Of a stretch of 64,000 nt of DNA, positions 50,285 through 59,829 are shown piece by piece. This DNA comes from Gamsiella multidivaricata (Eukaryota > Mortierellomycota > Mortierellomycetes > Mortierellales > Mortierellaceae). The stretch lies in the NCBI RefSeq assembly GCF_025024155.1, contig NW_026251791.1:1-64000 (forward strand), in the 5' to 3' direction. How positions within the stretch are numbered: position 1 is the first letter of the stretch; every line of letters begins with the position of its first letter. The notes under the pieces are model-generated. The model made no database searches. It had not been told where the DNA came from and worked only from the letters and a program-made list of their open reading frames with translations. A program made the position numbers and the translations under genes.

Positions 50285-51907
50285 TCATGAGAGCAGCTTC
50301 GCTCGTGCCTTGGCCTCCTGCAGGCGGTTTTCCTCCTGCTCTGTCGGGTGGACGCCGTCTCGTCGTGCAGCCTTGACGGAGTAATGTCTCAGCAACGCGT
50401 CGCGTCGCACGAACGGCCGATGGCAAAAATCGCACGGCCATGTCCTCTCGTTGTGCTTAGATGTCTGATGCCGTTTGAGATCGTGCACACGACCAAACCG
50501 CTCCCCTGGGCAGAGATCGCATCGGTAACCTGCAGAGTCGAAAGGCGCAGAAGGTTTGGACGGCGGTCGTCCTGTTCGACCAGGGACAGATTTCGGGTCT
50601 GCCTTGGGCGCAGAACCGTCGACTGGTGGTGGCGAAGGGCCCGGGTCGGGGCTGGGTGATTCCGCGTCCTGTGTTGACGGAGAGAGTGCTCGCACTGACA
50701 ATGCAGAAAGTGGTCCCTCGTGGTTTTTGATCGCAACTGCAGCACTGGCGAGCGTGGAGAGAGCTGAGTCCGACCGAATCGTCATGGTTAGTGGTTCCAC
50801 GGCCACTGGGCGTGATCTTGGCTTTCGTGGTGGGTAGACCTTGGGAACGCGCTTGACATGGACTCGCTTCGTTTTTAATACTTTTCCGCCAGCACCGCCT
50901 TCGTCTGATACAGCCTGCACTTCATCCGTGGTCTGTGGTTGTGGCGATAATGAGGCTGAACTGTGTGTCTGACTAGTATTCTCGGCAGCTTGGCGCGGCT
51001 CGTCGCTCAAAGATGATGCTTCATCGCCCTCTTCTTTTATGATAGATGGTTCCTCACTAGATCGTTCCGATAGTGATTCAGACGGCCCCTCCTCATGAAT
51101 AGATCTAGATTCCTGCTGTTCGTTGTGGTGCTGCTCGTCGGCAATGTTCTCACTACTTGCCTCATTGGCCTTGTTCTGGCTGCTTGACTCGTCGATCGTG
51201 TTCTGGCTGCTCGATTCGTTGGCGTGCGTCTTGTCTCCGTTGGGCGAGCGAGGATAACTCTTTTGTTCTGATACGTCTGATGTACTTTGAGGGTGGTTGT
51301 GGCCTTCATGAGGAGTGACCGCTCGTGAACGATTCACGTCTGATTCATGGCTCTTATCCCGTACAGAAGTGCCTTCTTGACCCTGACTGAAGCTTCTCTC
51401 TGACGTACGGTCCTGCTGTTCTTCGCATCGTTGCCTCTTGACGGGTTCCTGATCACTGTGTTCTGGCTCCATTGTTCGAGGCTTGGACTCGTATACAAAG
51501 CTGTGCAGGTGTGGATAGTTACGTTCAGCCGGTTCCTGGGATCCATGTCTATGCTTGGCAGGCTCTTGCAAATGACCTTTATCTTGTGCAGATCGATCGT
51601 TGTGAGTGTCTTCATGTATTTGTCCCTGGTCCTTTGGAAGGTTCATTTCGATCTCTGGAAGGGGTGCCGACTCCACCGATGCTCCTAGTGCCGGGACAAG
51701 TGAACTTGATTCTGATGCAGACTCTTGTTCTTGACTTGGCGCGGGTTGTGACACTGAATGTGCCTCGGGCTCTTGCATAACTTGGTCCTCGCTGGCCGCG
51801 TTCGAAGGTATAGACTGTGCTTGCTGATCAACATCCATTGGCTCAGATGACTGGCCCCCGACCGACAGTAGAGCTGGCGGCGGCTGCTTGGATATAGACG
51901 TACTCAT
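50285..51907 (-). CDS. C2H2 zinc-finger protein, likely transcription factor
   Basis: 540 residues in a single exon. The long N-terminal part (about 430 residues) is disordered, rich in Ser, Glu and Gln, with repeated SSQN-type units around residues 235-255. A basic patch (LKTKRVHVKRVPKVYPPRKPRSRP) could be a nuclear signal. Two C-terminal fingers follow: YRCDLCPGERFGRVHDLKRHQTSKH is standard C2H2. The second, CDFCHRPFVRRDALLRHYSVK, has its last histidine unusually far away (VHP), a variant seen in fungal factors. It probably binds DNA in the nucleus; targets are unknown. Confidence 0.85.
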   Translation of the reverse strand: MSTSISKQPPPALLSVGGQSSEPMDVDQQAQSIPSNAASEDQVMQEPEAHSVSQPAPSQEQESASESSSLVPALGASVESAPLPEIEMNLPKDQGQIHEDTHNDRSAQDKGHLQEPAKHRHGSQEPAERNYPHLHSFVYESKPRTMEPEHSDQEPVKRQRCEEQQDRTSERSFSQGQEGTSVRDKSHESDVNRSRAVTPHEGHNHPQSTSDVSEQKSYPRSPNGDKTHANESSSQNTIDESSSQNKANEASSENIADEQHHNEQQESRSIHEEGPSESLSERSSEEPSIIKEEGDEASSLSDEPRQAAENTSQTHSSASLSPQPQTTDEVQAVSDEGGAGGKVLKTKRVHVKRVPKVYPPRKPRSRPVAVEPLTMTIRSDSALSTLASAAVAIKNHEGPLSALSVRALSPSTQDAESPSPDPGPSPPPVDGSAPKADPKSVPGRTGRPPSKPSAPFDSAGYRCDLCPGERFGRVHDLKRHQTSKHNERTWPCDFCHRPFVRRDALLRHYSVKAARRDGVHPTEQEENRLQEAKARAKLLS

Positions 51908-53300
51908 GGATACGGTCTGTGAAGACTAGCCCTTTGAGGGGGAAAAAAATCGAGTCTTGAGCGGAGGATGGAGCTTGGCGTCACTGCAGCACTATGAGAC
52001 AGGCGTTTACTATCAACACACATACAATAGGACAAGGGTATAGCAGAAGAAAGAAGGGGGAAAGAGCAGGAGGAGATGAGCACAGGTTAGAGATTCAGGC
52101 TGATGGGCAGCAGATCAGGCTTCCTACTCGGTGGCAATGGGCCGCCGAGAGCCAAAATGTGAACAGGGTAATGGGTGCGGGAGGAAAAAGGGCGCTATTT
52201 TTCCGCTTCAGTATTTGGTGGCGTGGTGGCGTGAAAAGGCACGAATGGTGGCGACTCCTTTTTGAGGCGAGGTAGAAGTGAAAGCGCAAAAGACCTGGCG
52301 AGGCCTGCAACAGCAGAACTGCCATTGCTTTCCCCAGTAATGGGACAGGGTGAGGAGATACTCTGGTATAGCCGCACGTAGTTCATTCTCACTCTTGTTG
52401 AAAAGGGATGAGGACTGGAGAAACGATGGTAGCGTGTTGCAGAGTCCCTTCTCTCGCGCGTGATGACACCATGGCATAAGGGGGAAATGCGGTTCGCGTG
52501 GTAAGACAAGAGAGGAGCGGCGTACCTTTTTGTTTGGGCCCCGGGATGCTCGAGGTGGGGTCGATGAGGGAAGGAAAGGTGGATTTCAAGTCGAGTGGGA
52601 AGGCCGTGGGTGGGAGAAGAAGGGAAGGGTTTATTTTTCAGAAAAAAGACGCCACCAAAGAATGGGAGGGGGGGGGGGATTCGATTTGGCACAAAGACCC
52701 AGCACCAAAAAAAAATAAGTCTGCTCTGGTTTAAAGCCCAAGTACAACTCTTTTCCGTCTTAAAGTCAATGGACAAGTCGAAGGGTAAGCAACACAAGGA
52801 GGCAATAAACGTGGAGGCAACCTCGGCAGAAGGCAGCAACACAAGAGCGCGCAGTATGGACGCCTGCATACGAGTTGGCCAGGTATATTGGTAGCAAGCT
52901 ATCATGTCATGGCAAATAAATAAATGCATTACGATGGTATTCAAGGAGGGGCAAGGCGCAGGAGACATTCCGACCAGGATATGAACGGGAAACAGAGGGG
53001 AGGCATTAGTGCAAGCGCTGGCAATCGCTGTATCACAAGCAGCAGCATGCATCCCATCCTAAGAGAGCTGCTGTTTCATCTACAAAAGCATGTGCCCCTT
53101 TACCTGGCTGTGGTCCTTCTCCAGCCCGATCGATCGATCGATTGACAGCTTCAAGAATGAGTCTTCAAGCGGCGATTTATTATCGTCTCCGAAGCACTGC
53201 ACAGCGCAGCAAGTCTTGTTAGACCCTATTCGCAGCTGTGCACAACAGCATCATTTATTTATGTTTTTTTTTTTCATAATGAAGGGCTTGTGCAGACACC
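51908..53300. other. Intergenic, no supported gene
   Basis: A 285-codon minus-strand frame (53052-52195) crosses here but has Pro/Phe/Ser-rich, domain-free sequence, no splice partners and an internal G-run (52669-52678), so I do not accept it. A GATC-repeat (GATCGATCGATCGATT, about 53129-53144) is a short palindrome. The stretch holds the zinc-finger gene's promoter and the copper transporter's 3' flank. Confidence 0.5.
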
Positions 53301-54387
53301 TTATACGCAGTCGTGCGATATCGTCAACGCAACATTGCTTCGCATCGGTTTGCTATTCGCCTCCTCATCCTCTTCTTCATCGGACAGTCGGTCCTCGTCC
53401 AAGTCATACAGGATGAATCCTTCTCCACTGTTCCGATCTCTATCCAAATCGTTTTCCATCTCGTCTGCTCCCGGCGATCCCAATCGCTCGTATCCGGCCA
53501 AACGTGTCTTTCCTTCCGATCTACACAGAAGCATCATATATAATAATGGTCAATGAACAATCGCATGTTGTCAATGTCAGTTACCCATCATTCTAGCACC
53601 CTTGTCTCGTTTTCGAATTCAAAAATAAGAGTCGCCTGAGTTACCTTTGCAGCGCAGCATGATCCAGGCACCCTTGCATGCATGTCAAAGAAGCGACCTA
53701 TCCATGAATTTAAACAGCGAACCCCAGTGTACCATACATGTTAGTGTCGCAAGCGAATAATAGTGCAGACATCACCGTAAAACGCAACCGGAATCATTGG
53801 AATCATTGGAGTCATTGGAGTCATTGGAATCATTGAACTCACAATCACGGTAAGGACGCCGATATGAAAGCTCATAGCCAGGAGCATGTAGCTCAATCGC
53901 AACATATTGGCTATGGCATAATAAGTCATCTTTTGTACCAACAGTCCTTTGCCGCTGATCTTGTTGCCGCTGCTGCCTTCCTCTCCATCATCGTCGCCCA
54001 CTTTCGGTCTCGGAAAAGGCGGGAGACTAGGTCTTCTATGACTATCTCTCGACCCTGATGCCGCAGTCTGCGGTTCGAATTCTGAAGAGATCAAGTCCGG
54101 TTCTGCTGAGTTTGTCCGAACGGTTGTTGCGGATGCTGATGATCTGGCTTTGCTTCGGACCTGACTCCTATGTTTCCTTTGTCGTCTTTGCCGCCAGACC
54201 AGCTCCTGTTGCTGTTGCTGTTGCTGTTGATGCTGATAGAGCCGCATGGAGACCTTCTCCAGTCGCGAGGTTACGATCCGTTCACAAATGCAGACCCCAC
54301 TTGTTAGTGCTAGACCAAGGATGAGGCCGAACGGTGTCTCTATCGGTAGCCACTTGATCAACAAGAACATGTTGGTCGTGTCTTTAT

Positions 54388-54426
<39 letters not shown>

Positions 54427-54593
54427 CGCCGTATGTAAGATAAAGGCGTTAACACCGATCCAATTGGGTTTCAGTTTGATACAGGCAGGGGTAGCAGTTG
54501 TTGATGGGCCATAGGCTGATGTCAGCTTTGCAGATGAGGCAATTGCACAAAAGAAGCTTGTTTACCAAAGTGAAGGTAGTTCATGGAGTTCAT
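53301..54593 (-). CDS. Ctr-type copper transporter
   Basis: Exons (minus): 54593-54566 (28 bp), 54381-53843, 53697-53645, 53520-53301, giving 279 residues with all phases consistent. The tiny first exon encodes MNSMNYLHF, Met-rich as in Ctr N-termini. TM1 is around PFGLILGLALTSGVCICE. A cytosolic loop with eight glutamines and an Arg/Ser-rich stretch follows. TM2 carries the copper-relay motif M-x3-M (YMLLAM). TM3 spans exons 2-3 (HIGVLTVIVASLTC). The acidic tail is DLDEDRLSDEEEDEE. Ctr proteins form trimers that import Cu(I). The GxxxG packing motif usual in TM3 is not evident. Intron 1 holds a T-run of about 38 bases on the plus strand. Confidence 0.82.
53779..53840. repeat. Short minisatellite, GGAATCATT-like units
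   Basis: About five to six imperfect 9-base units (GGAATCATT / GGAGTCATT), lying just inside intron 2 of the copper transporter next to the 5' splice site. Reading through it gives a false Met-Thr-Pro-Met repeat. Confidence 0.85.
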
Positions 54594-54862
54594 AGCTGGC
54601 GAAGTCGTGCAAGAACAGATGAGGAAAGGGGATGCAGAGAAAAAGAGATGAAAAAGAAAAGAGGTGGAACGATCGCAGGAGACAAAGACGGAGCAAAGAT
54701 AAATGAAGGTTGAGCCAAGCACACCGCGGCGTCAATGCGGTTACATTAAGCGTCCTACCAGCCCGGATTCATGACACTGTCGTTTTCTACGTCTTCCTTT
54801 TATTGCATTAATGACTAACCATACGGTACATGCATGGCAAGGAGCCGGGGCTCAAAAGTACA
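54594..54862. other. Intergenic between copper transporter and membrane protein
   Basis: Short region with the transporter's promoter and the 3' end of the next minus-strand gene. A purine-rich stretch (54610-54670) is the only landmark. Confidence 0.45.
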
Positions 54863-56317
54863 CTAAGAATAATTGGGGCGAGGGCGGTAGTTGGGAGAGG
54901 GTTGAGAAAAGTTGGGAGAGGGCTGAGAATAGCCGGGCGGGCCCCCCTGTGGATATCCACCAGGACCCCTTGGGCCCATGGGTGGTGATCTAACGGGGTA
55001 GTTGTTTGGACGCTGCTGCGCAAATGCAGGAGGTGATGCTGGTCCAGGACCATACATCGGTCTAGGCTGCTGAGGGTGCTGGGGGTATCCCGGTTGCTGA
55101 GGATATGGCTGTTGCGGAGAGTATGGCTGCGGTGGTTGGTATTGTGCGTGGGATGGCCGGGGCGATGGATGCGAGGGTCCCTGTCTGGGTGATGAGTACG
55201 CGCTGCTGTTGCTGTTAGGAGGGCCAGGGCGGGCACCGCGCTGCTGGGGTCCTGGTCCATTCGGGCTTGCAGGTCCTGATCCGTGGTTGAAGTAGGGTGC
55301 GGATGGTGAGTGTACAGGATAACCACCACCGACGTTTGAGTCCTGGCTCTTTCGAGGCGGTCTGCGATACGAATGTTCCGACTGCACCACTGATCCATCG
55401 TCAAAGCTGTCGCGCAGACGCTCTGTGCTGTTGTTGATATTGTTACCGAAGTTAGGATCATTGTAGTTCTGCCTGCCGTTGTTGCCGTTGTCCTCGAGGA
55501 CAAACTGGTTTCCCATGTCGTTGACGAAGACTGAGTCAGGGCCTGGTGGTTGCTGATGTGATCTTGGTGAAAGAGGCGACATGACCCTGGGGCTGTTCTG
55601 CTGATTTGGCGAGCGCGGAGGATTATCGTTTAAAGGGTTGATCAAGATGGGTGCGGGGATATGTGCTTGGCCACCTGGGGCACCGGGTGGACCACCAACA
55701 GGAGAGCCCCTGGGTTGCAGGTTTGGGCTTTCAGGGGAGAAGTGCGATTGGATATGCTCGTCATAAGTGGGATAATCTTGTTGCTGCGTGTGCTGTGCTT
55801 GCTGTGTCTGGCCTGGCCGTTGGTCATTACCGCCTGCTCGGAGGGTAAGAGGATAAGTGATGGCATCCAGGTCGTCGTGTCCCTCAGAAGGTGGGAGCGT
55901 TCGTTGGTCATATTTGTTCTCTAGAGGGAAGACGTCGTTCGGATTGATGGGATCACGACTGGGGTCGTGGCTGTAATCCCGTTTCGCGTACATGTGCGCG
56001 CGCCGCTTCTTGCAGAGGAAAATCGAGAGCAGGAAGAGCACGACGAGACCACCGACAGCAATGCCGGCGATGGCAGGGGTGGAGAGACCACCGGTGGAGG
56101 CGCCTGGGGCGGCAGTGGAGCTGGGGCCGAGTGTGCCTGTGGTGGTTGAGGTTGCGGTTCCTGTGGTTGCTGTGGTTGCTGTGGTTGCTGTGTTTGTGGC
56201 ACCGATGGTGGTGGGTTTTGCGGGGGCCTTTGTTGCGGTCTTTGTCGCGGCGGGCTTTGGTGTAGTAGACACCGCGGTGGTTGCTGCTGTTGATGTTGGG
56301 TCAGCCTTTGGTGGCAT
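54863..56317 (-). CDS. Single-pass membrane protein, Thr-rich ectodomain, Pro/Gln-rich tail
   Basis: 484 residues, single exon. It starts MPPKADPTS and has about 75 Ala/Thr residues (likely O-glycosylated) without a classical signal peptide. One membrane segment (STPAIAGIAVGGLVVLFLLSIFLC, about 79-102) is followed by a KKRR stop-transfer. The long cytosolic tail is Pro/Gln/Ser-rich with repeated PQQPY and PRSP motifs. The plan resembles fungal cell-wall stress sensors or mid2-like proteins, but without the expected signal peptide; a short upstream exon could supply one. Localisation to the plasma membrane is inferred. Confidence 0.75.
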   Translation of the reverse strand: MPPKADPTSTAATTAVSTTPKPAATKTATKAPAKPTTIGATNTATTATTATTGTATSTTTGTLGPSSTAAPGASTGGLSTPAIAGIAVGGLVVLFLLSIFLCKKRRAHMYAKRDYSHDPSRDPINPNDVFPLENKYDQRTLPPSEGHDDLDAITYPLTLRAGGNDQRPGQTQQAQHTQQQDYPTYDEHIQSHFSPESPNLQPRGSPVGGPPGAPGGQAHIPAPILINPLNDNPPRSPNQQNSPRVMSPLSPRSHQQPPGPDSVFVNDMGNQFVLEDNGNNGRQNYNDPNFGNNINNSTERLRDSFDDGSVVQSEHSYRRPPRKSQDSNVGGGYPVHSPSAPYFNHGSGPASPNGPGPQQRGARPGPPNSNSSAYSSPRQGPSHPSPRPSHAQYQPPQPYSPQQPYPQQPGYPQHPQQPRPMYGPGPASPPAFAQQRPNNYPVRSPPMGPRGPGGYPQGGPPGYSQPSPNFSQPSPNYRPRPNYS

Positions 56318-57257
56318 CTTTGCAGCCTACTTCCGTATCGGGGATGGGGAAAGAAGGAAGGAGGGGGAGGGAGAGAGAGGGAGAGAGAGGGGGAGAGAGG
56401 GGGAGAGAGGGAGAGAAGCAAGAGAGGCGAGAGAAGCAAGAGAGGCGAGAGAAGCGAGAAAGAGGGAATGGGAAACAAGGCACCACCTCCTTCGTTAATT
56501 AAATAAAAGCTGCACCTTATTTCGACCAGACGGATTGGATTGGACGATTGGACTGGAATTGTTCTAACGGCCCTTCGTCCAGGGGTAGACTGCATCGAGT
56601 AATCAAACAGGGACATGCCAGTAGTCTATTGGACAACACATGCACAAACACCCGTTAAACCGCATACTACGGAGTACCAAAAAAAAAATTTTTAAGCATT
56701 GGCATGGGCACAGTATTATTGTATACCAAATAGACTTGTTTTGAGTAAGAAGATTCCGTAACAGACAAGGTGCCCTGTTGCCACAGCGCATCTGGACTTT
56801 TTACTTTCACAACAGGTGGACTGTCCAGGCGCCAGGCAGGCAGGTCAGACTACATTTCCAGATGATAGCACAGTGCTTGCAGAAAGGTGGTCCATCATGG
56901 CTATCTGTTCGATATGATACTGCGAACACCGCATATCATGTCCTTCCTCATCAATATCATCATCACTATCATCATCATCATGTGCGTTCCTCTATGTACT
57001 CATGCATCCAACCTGGTTCCCAGCTCAATCGGTTGTTTACATCTACTGATAGACTCCTTGTATCCTTTTGTACAGTATAATGCACCGTGGTAAAAGGGAG
57101 CGGTAAAGAGACTACACTCCGACAACTCTAGGCCATCATCACCACACATCGCGCTCACGTTCTCGGCTCTCATCACAGTTTCAAGGCATCGACACTTTTT
57201 TTTTTTTTTCGGCTAAATTGTAACTACTGTTCATATTACAAGCAATAATCCAATTTA
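56318..57257. other. Intergenic with purine-rich tract
   Basis: It includes a GGGAGAGA-rich tract (about 56340-56460) upstream of the single-pass membrane protein and (CAT)n near 56950-56980. A T-run at about 57198-57210 lies near the DUF2985 gene's 3' end. No gene is supported. Confidence 0.5.
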
Positions 57258-59538
57258 TTAAACAGCTCGCTTCTCATCCAGAACGTCCTGGATGGCCTCC
57301 TCTGCTGTGGCAACCACCCGTATGCGACCCATCGCCTGCTCGTGTAGCATGATCAATACGCTCGGCACTATTGCCGCCACACACCCCAGCGCCATCCCCG
57401 TACCCACCACCCAACCTGGTCGTACATGATAATTCATCCCCCACATAAACCCGCACAACATCTCCTGGATCATCGAGTTCAAATTGAACGATCCCACAAT
57501 CAAACAGAACCGCGACGGACTGACCACCAACTTCATAGGTGATCCATTTAGCATGACCGTTGTCCTGCACCTCATCTCTTCTTCCTCGGACGATGGTATT
57601 GAACCAGCTTTCACTGTTGTTGTCGTCGTCGCCGTCGCTGCTGTAGCTGTTGCCGCGTCGGTCGCCACTCCCTTCTCTTCTTGAACATGCGCCTGCGCAG
57701 GAAGACCCGATGCCCCAACAGTGCTCTCTACATGATCTAGGGATTGCTGCGCCGGCAATGCAAAGAAATCGACAGGCTCAACCCCAGTTGGGATCATATA
57801 GTTATACCACGGCCACGCCTTCTGGAGCCGTTCCTGCCGTCTCAAGAGCCGTCTCTGGCGCTCGTCCACCCAGTCCATCTGCTCGCTCGTCAATGCCGCG
57901 GGCATGGGCATCAGTGGTGATGATTGCTTGCCCTTCTTGATCGACAATTGCTCGCTTTGAAACGGCAACACCTTCGTCATCGGCGCTTTTACATCCCCCC
58001 TTTTCGCAAAAACCAAGACATTCTTCCGAGGGCCGCTCTTGGGTTGGCCCTGTGCTTCGTGGATCACGAACGTCGATCGATTTAAAGTGACGCTCGAATT
58101 GCTATCCTTGACCATCGCTATTGTCTTCGTTCTGGCCTTGGTCCTGGGCGATATTCGCTTCGTGGGCGCCTTCGTCAGTGATGCAGAGGAGGAGCCCCGC
58201 TCAGGCGTCTTCTGAGATCGGGGCGATGCCGGTGATTTCTGGACAGCAATGCCCTCTTCCATCTGCTGCAATGCCATACCCGTATCCAAAGACAGTTGCT
58301 GACCTCGTTCTAAATCTGCAGATGCATCGTCTTCGCCTCCGCCCGATCCACCTAGAGGGAAGGGCAAAAACGGCAGGACGACGGAATGCACCATTCGCCG
58401 TGTCTCTTCAGCAAGCAGTCCGTTCAATTCCTCCTCGGCAATACCAACACTGATCTTGTCTCCTGTCGCTGGGGCTCCGTCCAAACTAGGGGGCGGTTCC
58501 TTGTCGATGATAATGCTAGCGCGCAAGGGAGTGCCGAATCCCGACTCATTATCATGCCCACTTAGATCCTCAGCCGCATCCTGGGAGCCGAATATAGTTG
58601 ATTTTGACCGAGATTGAGAAGGAGAAGGAGAAGGAGAAGGAGAATCAGGGACCGCTACATGGGTCACAGTTGGGATCAATGCATCTGATCCCCGAGAAGT
58701 AGTATCGTTTGGTATGAACGCCTCTTGCCGGTCTGTATCCGTAGCCAGCTCGTTTCCCACACGATCTCGGCCATAGTCTGGGAAGCATCGATAAAAATCC
58801 AGCCTTCTGAGTAACCCTTCTCTTCGATCCTGTTCCGAGACACCGTTTAACACATCCTGTTCCTCCAGATGCTCCTTGAGAAACCGACCAACAAACTCTT
58901 GTCGAATGGCTCTGTCTTCTCGCCAGATACGAATCCCTCGAATGAAACCAATCAGTCGTTTGGGGTGAACAGGTACGTTGGCCAACGTGAAGAACCCGTT
59001 CAGGACTTGAGAAGCAATTTCAATCCACAGCTTCTGTGTAGCGTCGTCCCTCAGCTTGACCATGTTCCCCATGAGAAGCACCAGAAAGGCTCCCCATACC
59101 ACCACCGATAGGCAGCAGAAAAATATGAAAAAGTTGAAAGGCGACCTGACAATCAGCCGGCATCCGTCTTTGAAGTACTTGCTCCAGGGTGCATTGCGGA
59201 CCCATGAGAGAAGAGAAAAGTGCTCAACATTGCCTGGTTGTTGGGCCTTGCTGTGTCTTGCCTGGCGTAGAAGTTAGAGATATCCTGTTAGCAGATGAGC
59301 GCGGGTATGTAAGAGCGCGGTAAAATTCTATTGAAGGTACACTTACCGCATGTGTTGGAGGCGGCCTCGATTGGTTCAAGGCAGTCTTGGTGCCGTCACT
59401 GCTGATGATATTGAGTTCCTTCCTGTTCGTATCGCCCCTGGGTTGATCAAGATAATGATTGTCATTGTTCTGTTTTGGGGTGGGCGAAGGGCTATCCACG
59501 AGACCTTCTTGTGGTGGGAACGGCGGTGTAAAGGCCAT
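57258..59538 (-). CDS. DUF2985-family multi-pass membrane protein
   Basis: Exons (minus) 59538-59347 and 59261-57258, giving 731 residues, with an 85-bp GT-AG intron, phase 0. The N-terminus is disordered and Pro-rich. The DUF2985 signature follows (WSKYFKDGCRLIV, then a long hydrophobic FFIFFCCLSVVVWGAFLVLL, then LWIEIASQVLNGFFTL with the NVPVHPKR motif). The central part (about residues 200-480) is disordered. A C-terminal module WPWYNYMIPTGVEPVDFF precedes two more membrane segments (FCLIVGSFNLNSMIQEM; GMALGCVAAIVPSVLIML). The family is widespread in fungi, often beside PLAC8 domains, and has no settled function. The gene lies just downstream of RecQ on the same strand. Confidence 0.85.
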
Positions 59539-59829
59539 ATGAGGCAGTAGAGGCAAGGGCTGGTCAGCGAGAAGAACTCCAGGGTATGACCAAATGGTGC
59601 TGAAAATAAAGTTCTAAGCGTTTAGCAGGAGCAATGAGGATTCATTCTGCGTCCGGTAGGGATTGGAAAGTGGTCTTATAGAATACAGTCAGCGGAGCGA
59701 TGATGAGATTTATGAAGATGCAAAGAAGGTGAAGAGGCGATGAGACGAAAGAATATTTCCTCGACGAACGAGAGATCAGGGCCAAGTTCACAAGTTCATG
59801 GGCTGTATGGTGCAACACACAGCCTGTCC

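Noticed and set aside
52195..53052. 285-codon minus-strand open frame
   Set aside because: Pro/Phe/Ser-rich without any motif, spans a G-run, and lacks splice partners or start context.
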